Source: Diploptera punctata
Lineage: Eukaryota; Arthropoda; Insecta; Blattodea; Blaberidae
Reading direction: 5' to 3'
DNA: 64,000 bases
Assembly (NCBI GenBank): GCA_030220185.1
Contig: JASPKZ010009848.1
Location: 1 to 64,000 of the forward strand
The number at the start of each line of letters is the position of its first letter. Positions within the stretch are counted from its first letter, which is position 1. The notes under the pieces are model-generated. The model was given only the letters and a program-made list of their open reading frames with translations. It made no database searches and had not been told where the DNA came from. Made by a program: the position numbers and the translations under genes. This document shows, in pieces, positions 11,621 to 22,742 of the stretch.

Positions 11621-12005
11621 CTAGCTAATATCCGGCGTGCGCTGCTACGCCTAAATTAATCGAATATTATTTTTAAAGTTTCATTTCAGATGAACTCCTA
11701 CACCTATTGGTTTTATAGTATAATGGATAGTGGGGAAACACTCGCCGTACCTGAAAAACCTCTAGATGTATAAAAAGGATACATTGCAACGAACCAAACA
11801 TGGCGGTTCCTAGAGTCAATTTTTAATTTCGTATTTCAAGTAAACCCCCATTTCTAATTATCACATTTCGCTGATTTTTTGTACAACATTTACATTGGTT
11901 TATTTTAATGGGATATACCCAGTTTCATTGTGAAGCATGGAACATTGCAACCTCTAGAATTATTATTTATATTTTAGTTTCTGATGAACTCTTACACGTA
12001 ACGGG
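11621..12005 (-). mobile_element. Helitron 3' end fragment
   Basis: In reverse complement it ends GCAGCGCACGCCGGATATTAGCTAG followed by T, which is the CTAG-type Helitron terminus shared by the copies at 14274, 17424 and 33923. The hairpin-forming CGCACGCCGG stretch lies just before the end. The inner part includes GTAGGAGTTCATC, also found near 26570. The 5' boundary is not defined. Confidence 0.7.
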
Positions 12006-12023
12006 TTTAGAGAATAATATAAT

Positions 12024-12749
12024 CATCATCCTCCGGTATCATGGCAGCTGCCGCCGTGCCGTCTTCCGAAAACCAAATGCCATTTCTCTCTGTCCATCCA
12101 TTGATCTTCCTCCAATCCTCTGATATTCATAGCAGCTTGTACCCGTTCTATCCAAGTTTTCTTCGGTCTTCCTCCCTTCCTCCTTTCCATTGGGATCCAT
12201 TCCATAATAATTTTAGGCAATATTTGTTCTGGCATTCTTTTGACATGGCCATACCACTAATCTTTTATTTTCTATAATGCCTATGATGTCCGGCTCCTCT
12301 TGTACACCCATAATTTCCCTTATTTCTTTATATCGTATTCTATCCATTCTAGATTTTCTAGCTGATCTTAAAACATACAGTTCTGTACTTAAAATTATTT
12401 TCATTTCCCTGGTAGGAATTTGCCAAACTTCACCACCTATGTTAAAATGCTCTGAATTATAATTTGGTATACTTGTAATTTTCTATTTTTTGTAATATTC
12501 TTGCTCCACCGAACACAGTTTAAAGCATTTATTGCTTGTTTTGTTTGTGCGATTCTATTTTTAATGTCCACTGTGTTATTGCCTGAATGGTCTAATTTTG
12601 TTCCTGAATAAGTGCATTCAATACTAGGTTCTAGTTCTTCTCCATTGTTGAAATTTATATTTTCCATTTCTTCTCCTATACACAGATATTTAGTTTTCTC
12701 TATATTTATATGAAGCTCCATTTTTCATATTCATCTTTTAGTTTTTTAA
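12024..12749 (-). pseudogene. non-LTR retrotransposon, C-terminal fragment (second RTE-like family)
   Basis: The minus strand encodes the region after the RT active site (IEKTKYLCIGEE, then ECTYSGTKLDHSG, then IKNRIAQTKQAINAL). It continues with a segment containing RSARKSRMDRIRYKEI and the tail MPEQILPKIIMEW..RRKGGRPKKTWIERVQ. At least three frameshifts or stops separate these blocks. Its tail differs clearly from the 30.6 kb family, so it is a separate lineage. It is cut at 12749 by a Helitron. Confidence 0.85.
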
Positions 12750-12841
12750 TCTAATATATAAAAATGAATGTTGGTTTGTTTGTTCGTACTTTATGTGCGG
12801 CCATACCGTTGGTCCGATTGTGATGGGGCTTTTTGCAAAAT

Positions 12842-13415
12842 CTATACTAATAATATTCATATCAAATTCCGTTGAGGTGAATAGTCATAAGAAAAAAACT
12901 TAAAACATGTACCTTTTTGGCAGGTGCCGTCGTCCTCAACTATGTTAAAATATTATGTTTAAAATAGTATCTGGAGGCCTTTCAGAAGTTAACTTCTATC
13001 ATCAGGAGGTGAGCTTCTGCTACTAGTAGTTGTTTATGACGATGTAAACTCCAAGTGTCTGTAGCAGCAACTGACTTGTTTCTGACGATCTCGTATAAGG
13101 GGTTGTTTTTCTCATTAAGAAGTAAGGTGTTGTTTATTTCTTTTATAATTTCAAGGTCTTCAAATATATTTATCTTTGTCGAAATGTTTACTCTGTGCAT
13201 TATCTTGAGAGTATTTTCTACTGTGTTCATTTGGTAACCGGTGTTAATGAGATATTTGGCCTAGCTTGATTGATCACCCGCGTACATGAAATCTTTTAGG
13301 TGTTCCTTATAATATATAATATGTATTAGTTTCTGCTTGTCCTGGCAATATAGAATTTATTACAAGCTTTACATGTTAGTTTGTAGACTCCCTTGTTGTT
13401 AAATTTGCTGTGTTC
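12842..13415 (-). mobile_element. Penelope-like element, 5'-truncated, 10-bp target duplication
   Basis: It interrupts the Helitron between the two copies of TTTGCAAAAT (12832-12841 and 13416-13425). An intact Helitron copy at 16875-16890 has a single TTTGCAAAATG there. The minus strand encodes a GIY-YIG-like segment (NNKGVYKLTCKACNKFYI, about 13405-13350) and a C-terminal block (12982-13230, with NTLLLNEKNNPLYEIV). Stops break the frame. The 3' part carries a hammerhead-like motif. Confidence 0.88.
12971..13005 (-). ncRNA. hammerhead ribozyme-like motif (Penelope 3' region)
   Basis: Read on the minus strand: CTGATGA core, a 6-bp stem II made by the palindrome AGAAGTTAACTTCT, GAAA core, and the palindromic stem III AGGCCT followed by C. 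Penelope-like elements are known to carry minimal hammerheads with loop-poor stem III. Stem I is not evident, so activity is doubtful. Confidence 0.6.
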
Positions 13416-14313
13416 TTTGCAAAATGTTCAGGAGATTCCCGGGATGAACATACGCTATAAGAGAGTTGTGATACTCAACTCCTACACTCTTAAAAATCGC
13501 CCATTGTAGTGGAAAACGTGAAAAAGTATCTCTTTGGACACTTAAATGGCTTACGCTGCCTAAACCATAACAAATACACAAAATTAATGTACACAGAATT
13601 GAATATCTCAAAAAGCTCGACAAAAAACTCCGCAACAGCATATGTTTATCTCTTACGGATAACTCACAATAACCATTTTTGTCTTTCATTGATGCCAAGA
13701 AGATCGAGACAAGCACGTAGATTCCTGTGCAAGCATAGCATCACATGTCGGGTATTATTTTACGATTAACTCACAATAACGAAATTTGTTTTATCTCATT
13801 TATGACAAGAAGATCGAGATAAGTAGATTCCTTGGTAATCAGTACGGTGAATCTTAAAATACCGGTAACTACGATATATATTTATAATTATTTTTCATTT
13901 TACTTATTCAACTTATCATAAGAAGTACATTAATTTTGTCTTTCAGCTCATTTATGCCAAGAAGATCGGGATGAGTAGACTCCCGGACAACGTCGGGTAA
14001 ACAGCACGGGGTATCTAAAAATAATTACGATATAAATGTCACCATATACTTATTTAACTAAACATAAAACACATTAATTTTCGTATTTCAGTTTATTTAT
14101 GTCAAGGAGATCGGGATAGGCCTAAGTAAATTCCCGGCAACGCCGGGTAATCAGCACGGGGAATCTAAAAAATATAAATGTATAATTATTTTTCTTTTAC
14201 TTATTCAACTAAACATAAAAGCACATTAATTTTCATTTATTTATGCGTAGCAGCTCACGCCGGGTATTAGCTAGTATGCTATAAAAACACGCCCGTATTC
14301 GAATGCAACGTTG

Positions 14314-16565
14314 CGCAGTTGGGTATTTGACCGATTTAGGCGGCCAAAAGTCGATTTTCTGAAATTTATTCTAGACAGGAAAAAAATAGCACAGATCATA
14401 GCTGAATATTCAGCCGATAATACGGTACCCAATTTTCATCAGCCAGTGTTACCTTGAGTCTGTACAATCAATCGAAAATTGACTGTCTCTCATACTGCAA
14501 ATATTTTTTCTCGGTGCTCTTTGTACAAGTTTATGTTCCACATAGATTATTGCTAATTAGGGATCATATTTTTAAGTGAATAGTTATGGATTGTCATAAA
14601 CCAGTAAGTATTAACATATTTCAATTGTTTTTATCCTCTTGATATCTATTTTGATTCAGATGAAGCTTCTTCAAGTAGGGTATGTTTTTCGTTATTTTCT
14701 GAAGCCAATTTTAACAAACTTCAGTATTTTAGTTATACTTCCGGGTATTTCCGGGCACTTTCCTTTATTGTCACAGAAAGGCTTAGCGATTTCTTGAAAA
14801 TTGGCCGCGGATTCGCGCGGTTTTCCATGATATATAGTTTTATTAAAACATTAGTAGATAATTTATTTTTTTAGTAGTGATTATTTCTATTTTAAATTTC
14901 TCGATTTTTGTATTAGGGCCATCGGATGTCAATATTTTGACTCGAAGAAAGCTGTTAACATTATGCAACAACAAAATTTGCCTAATATTAATGAAAAATT
15001 AGACTTATTGGAAAATTACCTTTTACAGTATAATAGTTACTCAGACGAACAAATAAAGGAAATAAAACACACATTTTCACATTTTTAGTCTGAATTGAAA
15101 AGAAAATGGAGAGCGGCACATAAGAAAGAGGATATATTTCTTAAGAAAAATAGTGATTGGCTTGAAGGGATATTCACAATTCCTAAGGTAGTGAGTCGAA
15201 CAGGACGGCCAACGAAGACATTTAAAGATTTGAGCGAAAGAAGCAAAATAAGGAAAATAGAGATTTATGTAGCAGTACAGACACGGGTGTCGTGACTTAT
15301 GCTGCACAAGTGAAATTAAGAACTACGGAAAGAAGATTTGCTTGTAAAGTACTCAAGGAAATAATCAGTTCCCCAAAGCGTGCAGGAAAATATAAGAAAG
15401 CATACTCTTAGTCTTCAGGAAGACAAAGCACAATTAGCGGCATTAAGAGCATTGGCCGTGTTTGTCGAAACTGGTCTTTCGAGAAGACAATATGAAATAA
15501 TAAAAAAACGTCAATAAAATATATATCCTTGCTACAGTCTACTACAAAAGGCAAAAACGGATTGCTATCCGGATGAAGAATCTTATGTTACTGATACTTG
15601 TGCTGCAATTAATTCACAACAATTATTGAATCTTACTGTTATACGATTGCTGACACATTTAGAGGAAGTTATACACACTTTAAGTCAAGAAGAAAGTAGC
15701 TCATTGGTGTTAATTTGCAAATGGGGCTGTGGTGTGTCGCAACAAACTCAGTATAAGCAGAAATTTCAGAATGATGCTGACTCAGATGTAAATATTTTTC
15801 AGAGTTCTTTTGTAGCACTTTAACTAATTTGTAGTACAAATAATGATAAATTGATATGGCAGAATCCAACTCCTTCTTCGCCACATTATTGTCGTCCCAT
15901 TAGAATAAGATTCGTTATAGAATCTACTGACATAACTAATAAAGAAATAGAATATGTAAAGAGCTCAACAAATCTACAAAACACTAAAGTGACATTAGAA
16001 AATATATTATTTTCTGTCAAGCACACAATGATGCTCACCATGGTTGACGCTCAAACAACTTTCATGTGGTGCATCTGGAACCAGATACAGCTGAATCATC
16101 AGATGAAATGAAGTATCTTCTGATGCAGAATTGTGACTAACAATCACAATCAAAATAAAAATCATCATTAAAGTCATAACGTGTATAAACATTTATGTTA
16201 AGTTTGTGATTGGCCTTAACTGTCAGCAAATGGGAAAGTAGAAATTTGAAGGATATCTTACAGAAGGACAAATTGTGCACATAATACAGCAGATTATGGA
16301 CATAGACTTAAAGTCCAATGCTTGTAGTAGTGCCTTATTTAGGTATAATTGATTGTACGGTTGCTCTTTTTGAGTTGTAGTTTCTTATATCTGTTCATGG
16401 TACTTAATAATTGGATTATATAGTTTAAAAACGTAAAATATATTTTTTCTTTAAACTGTACTACATTTCTCTTAAAATACAGTTAATTTAATGATAGGGC
16501 ACATTTATACTCAACTGAATTGCAAACAATTTTGGCCGCCTAAATCGGCAAAATACACCACTGTG
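14314..16565 (+). mobile_element. Transib (RAG1-related) DNA transposon, internally deleted
   Basis: The right end read inwards is CACAGTGGTGTATTTTGCCG, and the left end is CGCAGTTGGGTATTTGACCG. Both continue ATTTAGGCGGCCAAAA. The perfect 5-bp direct repeat CGTTG flanks them (14309-14313 and 16566-16570). Transib elements are known for 5-bp, GC-rich target duplications and for termini matching the recombination-signal heptamer CACAGTG. The transposase remnant inside agrees with this class. The left heptamer has two substitutions, so the copy should not be mobile. Confidence 0.85.
14962..16138 (+). pseudogene. Transib-type transposase pseudogene
   Basis: Blocks in order: an N-terminal helix-rich part with KRKWRAAHKKEDIFLKKN; the basic SRTGRPTKTFKDLSERSKIRK motif (15190-15250); LAALRALAVFVETGLSRRQY; KAKTDCYPDEESYV; then ICKWGCGVSQQTQYKQKF (15711-15765). 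Next come PSSPHYCRPIRIRF and ILFSVKHTMMLTMVD. From memory of the family, a catalytic Asp belongs in the CKWG segment and another in LTMVD. The first appears lost here by a codon-size change, while the second is present. Sequence between that Asp and an acidic C-terminal tail (about 16064-16138, other frame) is missing, so the distal catalytic region is deleted. Several stops and frameshifts occur. Confidence 0.8.
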
Positions 16566-16638
16566 CGTTGTGTCAAAATTTTAAGTGAGTCGACTGAATA
16601 GTTTTCGAATTTTGGGAAGACAAACATACGCACGCTGA

Positions 16639-16639
<1 letters not shown>

Positions 16640-16684
<45 letters not shown>

Positions 16685-16700
16685 TCGTGTGTATATATAT
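16640..16700. repeat. (TA)n microsatellite
   Basis: About 20 TA units followed by a short interruption and more TA. It produces a spurious Tyr-Ile repeat frame. Confidence 0.95.
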
Positions 16701-16799
16701 GTCTAATAAAGATTCAGGAATGTTTTTTTTATCAGTTGTTGAGTACGTTAAATATGGCACATGCTGTTGTTTTTTTTCTTCAAAGTAATTAAAGTAGAC

Positions 16800-17424
16800 A
16801 TAATATAAAGTAATATAAAAATTAATATATGTTTGCCCTTTATGCGCTGGCATACCGTTCATCCGATTAAGATGGGGCTTTTTGCAAAATGTTCAGGAGT
16901 TACCCGGGAAGATAGGCTATAAGAGAGTTCTAATACTCAACCCCTTCACCCCTATAAATCACTTGAGAAAAACGTATTTTTCGGAGCTTTTGGACGGTTA
17001 AATGGCTTACGCTGCCTAAAACCATAACATATATACCAAATTAATGTACACAGAATTGAATACCTAAAAAATCTACAAAAAATCCGCGACAGCACATGTT
17101 TATATTTTACGGATAACTCACAATAATAATTTTTATCTTTCAGCTCATTGATGCTAAGAAGATCGGGATGACTAGACTCCCGGGCAAGCGTAGCAGCGCA
17201 CGGCGGATATTCTTTTATGGATAACTCAATAACCATTTTTGTATTTCAGCTCACTTATGCCAAGAAGAACGGGATAAGTATATTTCCGGGCAACGCCGGG
17301 TAATCACCACGGGGTATCTAAAAATAATTACTATATAAATGCATAATCATTTTTCTTTTTACTTATTCAACTAAACATAAAAACATTTTTTTTAACGTAG
17401 GAACGCAAGCCGGGTATTAGCTAG
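16800..17424 (+). mobile_element. Helitron-like element
   Basis: Shares CATACCGTT.ATCCGATT..GATGGGGCTTTTTGCAAAATGTTCAGGAG with the 12.75 kb copy and ends AAGCCGGGTATTAGCTAG followed by T. The interior has the same AAGAAGATCGGGATGA tandem units. The 5' end is diverged, so the start is approximate. Comparison with this copy shows that the Penelope sequence in the other Helitron is an insertion. Confidence 0.8.
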
Positions 17425-17554
17425 TATAAAATAAAATTATACACAAAATGTTTTATTAATTACTGGAAATTTCGACCGAAATGTAGCCAAGAGCTTAAAC
17501 ATCTTTACTCATCCGTGAAACCTGATTTTCAATCCTTGTAACGTAAATAATAAT

Positions 17555-18047
17555 GATTAACTCATATCCCAAATGGGACTCAATGACCATCACATTTCAA
17601 TGAATTTTTATTTACAACCAATCACAGCCGTGTTTCGCCTCGAATTTATCAACTAAAGTTTATCATATTAAAGAGAGCACTTTTTTTAACATTCTTAATA
17701 GGTCATACCATTATTTTGCAGTGACTGATTAAAAAATACGGCTACGAGATTGTATATATAGTGCATGAATGTCAGCAGAAAGAGCTTGCGGGAGATATTA
17801 TAAAAACATTTGTAGCAATTGATTATAGCACAAAAAAAACACAGTTTGCAGTTTCTTAAATGAATTATCTTCCAGCAAAATACATTAAATATATAAATAT
17901 TTTAAAGTAACTATAGTTGAATAATGATTTGTGAATAAACAGCTTAATTTTATTCGTTAAATAGTCCTAACAAATGCCACTCTTGATTTCCAAATTCTCT
18001 AGATAAATTGGAAATCATTCGTGGCATTACTTATGATAATGATAACA
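17555..18047. repeat. unclassified dispersed repeat, copy 2
   Basis: Colinear with 2510-3214 (see shared blocks there). It ends in GATAATGATAACAATGATGAT, into which SINE-A has inserted. Confidence 0.7.
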
Positions 18048-18058
18048 ATGATGATGAT

Positions 18059-18403
18059 CCATCCATAGTAATTCTGCCCGAAGGCAGGTCCTTCACTGCA
18101 ATCATAGCATATTCATGCTATGCTTGCAGCTTTACTAGGGAATTGTGTAGGTGTGGTAGCTTCCCGTTGCTTTCCACACCGGTGAAGGTGATGCTGATAA
18201 TGATAAGGATGATGATGATGATGAAAATGATGGCCATATGATTTCGGGGACCGTTTGGGCCTTAAAGTTTTCCTGACATTTGTCTTACAGGTGAGGAAAA
18301 ACCCCGATAAAAGCCTCACCCAGAAAAACTGCCCCGACCGGGGATTGACCCGGGCCCGCTGCGTAACAAGGCAGCACGCTACCTCGAGACCACAGCGGTG
18401 GAC
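18059..18403 (-). mobile_element. SINE-A, full length
   Basis: The minus-strand head carries a tRNA-like A-box region (GGTCTCGAGGTAGCGTGC) and B-box, followed by the conserved body. It extends to a 3' segment that includes TGCAGTGAAGGACCTGCCTTC and ends GGATGGA. ATGATGATGAT flanks both sides (18048-18058 and 18404-18414), although in an ATG-rich context this duplication is weak evidence alone. It is near-identical in structure to 50217-50535. Confidence 0.9.
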
Positions 18404-18411
18404 ATGATGAT

Positions 18412-18412
18412 G

Positions 18413-18454
<42 letters not shown>

Positions 18455-18460
18455 TTATGC
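18412..18460. repeat. (AAT)n/(ATT)n microsatellite
   Basis: AAT repeats switch to ATT repeats at about 18430, giving a short palindromic microsatellite next to the SINE. Confidence 0.9.
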
Positions 18461-18584
18461 TTTTTTAAACTAGGTTAACTCCATTAAGGAGTCTCTTCCA
18501 CTCTACCAGCAAATAAAATCGCACAAAAATTAAATACTTATTACAATTTTATATTATTAAAATGTCATCATAGAAATACATTAT

Positions 18585-19703
18585 ATAATGAAAATGGACA
18601 GTTAATGACAAATGAGGGAAATTTTTAAGAAGTGGCTGAATTCAAATACCTAGTAATAATAATTACAAAAAATATATGAACGAGATGCACAAAGAAATTA
18701 AACATAGGTTCAATTCTAGAAATGCATGCTATTATGTATTGTATATAGGGACTCTTGTCGCCCAAACTTCTCTCAGAAAACTTTAAACTGAAAATATATA
18801 AAACTGTTATTCTCCCAGTTATATTTCATGGATGTGAAACATGGACTTTTACTTTAAGGGGGGGAAGGAGATTACGAGTATTTGAGAATAAAGTTCTCAG
18901 GATTTTTTTTTTTTGAAAAAAAGAGATGGAAAAACTGCACTTAAACTAGCGTGAAATATTTTCAAAGTCCTATAGAACAACAGTGCGCATGCGCCAGATT
19001 ATAGAGCCAACGATAACCCACAATCGAACTACATATCGATTATCATCCTCGACTACTATCCGTCGCTATGAAATTTAAATGACAAATATTTGCAATAAAT
19101 CCCCAAATCTATGTTAAAATGATATATTAATAATATTAAAATTACCAAACGTTTATTAAAAATGGGTGTACACTTATCACTCCCTAACTCTGATCCAACC
19201 AGCTATTACCCAAAACAGCGATACAAAAATCATAGACTAAGTAATATACTCCGTGGAGAAAATAGCAGTTAGCATCACAATATTGTCTAACAGTGTCATA
19301 ATATTGTGATTTGCATATTTAAATAAATACTTCAAAATTGTCTAATAATGCTATAAAAATTGTTTGAAAAAGTTTAAAATATTAAATAATGTTAGTAAAT
19401 ACAGAAGAAGAGCTATAGTTTACAACAATATAACTGAAAAATCAAGCGTTAGTAGAAGTGCAGTTGAGCCAAAGAGATTAACAGACAGGTGAATGGAGAA
19501 AACTACATGATAGTGAGCTACATGATATCTATAGGAAGTAAGATATAATAAGAACAGTTAAGTCTCGTAGACTGCGATGGGTAGGACATGTGGTAGGAAT
19601 GGGGAATGAAAGAAGTGAATGGAAGCTTCTTATAGGAAAACCGGAGAGAAAAGCCTAGTTTGTAGACCACGAATGAGGTGGGAGAATAACATGAGCCTGC
19701 GGG
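18585..19703 (+). mobile_element. RTE-like LINE fragment split by an unknown 550-bp insertion
   Basis: 18585-18915 reads from the post-YADD region (GGAAATTTTTAAGAAGTGGC) through FHGCETWTFTL, then resumes at 19467 with AGATTAACAGACAGGTGAATGG and the RLRWVGHVVGMGNERSEWKLL tail. In the copies at 30.9 kb and 25.3 kb these two parts are adjacent. The copy is frameshifted and truncated at both ends. Confidence 0.85.
18916..19466. mobile_element. unknown sequence inserted in a LINE
   Basis: It begins with a T-run (18907-18918) and separates two segments that are contiguous in sister copies. No inverted ends, tRNA-like boxes or coding motif were recognised. A leading T-run would fit the A-tail of a minus-strand retrosequence. 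Confidence 0.5.
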
Positions 19704-19759
19704 TTAGTGTATAAAATGTAAATTAACTGTTCATTGTAATGTTTAACGTTTTTGTTTAA

Positions 19760-20275
19760 ATTTATTAAAACTCAGTAATAGAAGAAAAAACCATGGAACA
19801 TTAAACTCTACATTATAGAGTAAAAAAATCATTAACAGAACAAAACTAATTTATAACTCCATTCTAGAAACTATAATGTTATATGGATAGGAAGTTTGGA
19901 CATTGACAACAGCATTCCAACAGAATAATTTCAGTTGAAATAGATTTTTGGACAAGAGCTGCCAGAAAATCTCGACTGGAAAGAATTAGAAATACAGAAA
20001 TTAGAAAATGGATCAATGTAGAAAGAAGTACAATGGATGAGATTAAACACACAAGGCTAAAATGGTATGGACACGTCAGAAGAATGCAGGATGGAAGACT
20101 ATCAAAGGCAGTCTATGCATCTATGCATGGAAAATTTAAGAAGGAGCAGAAAATGAAGACCAAGAACAACTTGGAAGAATAATATTCAGAATTCAATGAG
20201 GAAATTTGATGTAACGGATGAAGTCACAGATGATGGAGAACGTTGGAGAACTTTAATTAAGGGCAATTTGTGAAT
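19760..20275 (+). pseudogene. non-LTR retrotransposon, C-terminal fragment (third tail type)
   Basis: Encodes ETIMLYG*EVWTLTT, then RAARKSRLERIRNTEIRKW, then the LKWYGHVRRMQDGRLSKAVYAS motif and a GRPRTTW basic segment. Frameshifts break the blocks. It resembles the 12.0-12.7 kb family more than the 30.6 kb family. It ends near 20275 without a clear tail. Confidence 0.8.
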
Positions 20276-20557
20276 GTGTATTACAAACTGATTATCTGTA
20301 AGTCCATAGTCATTTATGTATTTTTTTAAACTCATTAATTATTAAGATTGGTTGGAGAAAGCCCTTAATGATGAGGAAAATTCTCGAACTTAATGAATAA
20401 TACTGGTCAATATGATTTTTGTCTCATGAGTACCAATAGTTTTACTTAATGCAGTTTTTTTTATCGTGTTTTCAAATATGTATTCGGAATTTCTCCATCA
20501 CACACAGTTTTTTATTTCAATTTCAATTAATGGATTTAAAAAATTATAATTTTTTTC

Positions 20558-20695
20558 TGTCGGGTCAGGCTCCTAGGTGAGGTTTTTTCGGGGGTTTTCT
20601 TCATCTGTAAGACAAATGTTTGGAAGCTTAGGGCCCAACGGTCCCCAAAAATTATCCGGCCATTACCATCATCCTTATCATGATCATCCTAATAT
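20558..20695 (+). mobile_element. SINE-A, 5'-truncated and diverged
   Basis: Plus-strand copy of the SINE-A body (GTGAGGTTTTTTCGGGGG, CATCTGTAAGACAAATGT, CCCAACGGTCCCC). The tRNA-like head is absent, and a CAT/ATC-rich tail follows. Confidence 0.75.
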
Positions 20696-21000
20696 GCTGG
20701 CCGATTATTGTTGGACCATCAAGAGGGATGCTCCATAGGCGAAATACAGCAGAAAATCGCCATTTCTTACTTTCTAGGCGAGTCCGAATGTTCGAATATT
20801 GTGTAGTTACGAATGTAGAATATATTAATGTTTGAAATTATAAACGCCTGTCTCTCGGTTAACCTTGCGCGATGGAGAAAAACCGATATCATATTAGAAT
20901 TCAGGACAAAAAAATACTATCAGAATCACATATTTGTCTTTCTGAGAAAAAAAAGTTTATTTTTTGTTACACGTGTAATTAGTGTCTTGTATGTAATTTT

Positions 21001-21069
21001 ATTGTATATTTGTTCTGGAGGAGTTCAAAAGAAGGTCCTATGGCCTTAAATCTGCCAGAATAAATAAAA

Positions 21070-21070
<1 letters not shown>
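21001..21070 (+). mobile_element. LINE 3' UTR end with stem-loop
   Basis: Contains AAGGTCCTATGGCCTTAAATCTGCCAG then AATAAATAAA, closely paralleling 59497-59540. The AAGGTC/GGCCTT inverted repeat forms a short hairpin just upstream of the tail. No coding part remains here. Confidence 0.6.

Positions 21071-21071
<1 letters not shown>

Positions 21072-21150
<79 letters not shown>
21072..21150. repeat. (ATT)n microsatellite
   Basis: About 26 ATT units. It may have grown from the tail of the adjoining LINE 3' end. Confidence 0.95.
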
Positions 21151-21153
<3 letters not shown>

Positions 21154-21535
21154 ATTTATTATAGGGTAACAGAGTGGAACCCTTGAAAGAGGTAGTCCAT
21201 TCCAGGGAGTAGGCGCCCCTGCCCTTTTGTGAGCTCCAGGTTCCACTCGCCCAGTGGGTAGTACCTGGGTAGGGCCCCGTCCAAAGGGTTACGTGGGGAG
21301 AAGAGAAGTCCCCAAAGCCGTAGTGAAGGCAACTTCTCTAGGAGACGAACACTCCGAAATTGCAGTTCCCTGCCCTCCAGGAAGAGGAGTTTGGCTAGAG
21401 GCTGGCAACCTCTACTAGTAAAAAATAACTTGCTCATAAACTTCAGCAGAAGAAAAGCCGGATTGATAAATCTTATGACGACCACAGCAAGAAAAAGTAT
21501 AAAAAAGTTTTGGAATACATGACTAGCTTAAAATA

Positions 21536-22742
21536 GCTACTTGGAATGTCAGAGGCTTGGGAAGCAAAGAATTCGAACTAACAAATGAAATGAAAAATAA
21601 AAATATAAATATATTAGCTGCCTCAGAAACAAAGAAAAAATTGAAAGGGTCACAAATGATGAATGATATGACGATGTTTTACAGTGGAGTAAGTCATAAA
21701 GAAAGAGCGAAAGCAGGAGTGGCGATATTTGTGGATAAGAAATGGGGATCCAAAATAGACACGTATAATTGTATTAACGAAAGAATAATGACAATGCGTT
21801 AAGCATAATAGAGGACATATGACAATTATAGCAATATATGCACCGGAGGAAGGGAGAGATGATTAAACAAAAACATTTTATACTACTCTACAAAAGGAAA
21901 TAAATAAGATAAACAAGAACGACATAATACTATTAGGAGACTTTAATGCTAGAGTGGGGAATCAACCAGTGGCAAATGTAATTGGGATCCACGGAGAAAA
22001 TGTCAAAAATGGACAAGAATTAAAACAATTCGCAATTTTTAATGATTTTAAAATAAATACATTTTATAACAAAAAAGATATTCACAAATACACATGGTCA
22101 GTACGAGGTTTTCGTTCACTGATAGATTATGTGTTAATCAATAAGAAAGCATCATCATTATTAACAGATACGAGAGTATTTAGAGGAAGTGACATCTATT
22201 CAGATCACTATTTAGTAATCTCAAAAATAAATATATTAGCGAGATGGAAGAAAACTAAAAACAAATATAGAAATAAAGAGACCACATTCAAAGTACATTT
22301 ATTACAAGATAAAATTATACAAAATCTGTATCAGAATAGGCTAAATGAACAATTAATATTAAAACCTACTTCCGAAGAAATAAACCGGGAATGGGATAAT
22401 ATAAAAGAAAGCATTGATAAAGCAGCATATGAGGCATTAGGAACAAAATCTAAAATGTATAACAAGAAGGGTTTAAGAATATGGAATGAAGAATTAGAGA
22501 AGATAATAAAAGATAAAAAAGAGGTTTATCACAAATATTTACAGAATAGAACACTAGAATTAAGAGCTGAATACAAACATAAAAGTGCAATAACCAAAAG
22601 AGAAATTAAAAAAGCACACAAAGTGAGTTGGGATAGATATATAAGCAGACTAGAATACGATATACATGGGCAGCAAAAAATAGCCTATAAAGTAATGAAA
22701 CATCTAAATAAACAAGAAAAAATACAATACAGATCAATGTAA
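21536..22742 (+). pseudogene. AP-like endonuclease domain of the LINE
   Basis: Starts with the ATWNVRGLGSKEFELTNEM motif, followed by INILAASETKKK. After a frameshift near 21800 come ILLGDFNARVGNQP (about 21930-21970), RSLIDYVLINKK and GSDIYSDHYLVISKI. These are the Asn, Glu, Asp-x-Asn and Ser-Asp-His signatures of exonuclease/endonuclease/phosphatase-fold LINE endonucleases. The C-terminal linker is Lys-rich and predicted helical. A stop ends the frame at 22742. Confidence 0.88.

Larger units (their letters stand above)
12750..14274 (+). mobile_element. Helitron-like element, non-autonomous, split by a Penelope fragment
   Basis: Starts TCTAATATATAAAAATGAAT and ends ACGCCGGGTATTAGCTAG, with A before and T after, as expected for a Helitron inserted at an A|T site. 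The interior has several imperfect tandem units (near 13690, 13800, 13940 and 14090) with GCCAAGAAGATCG and CGGGTAA.CAGCACGGGG. No Rep/helicase frame is present, so it is non-autonomous. Related copies occur at 16800-17424 and 33923-36700. Confidence 0.85.

Noticed and set aside
16641..16862. Tyr-Ile repeat frame
   Set aside because: Product of the (TA)n microsatellite.
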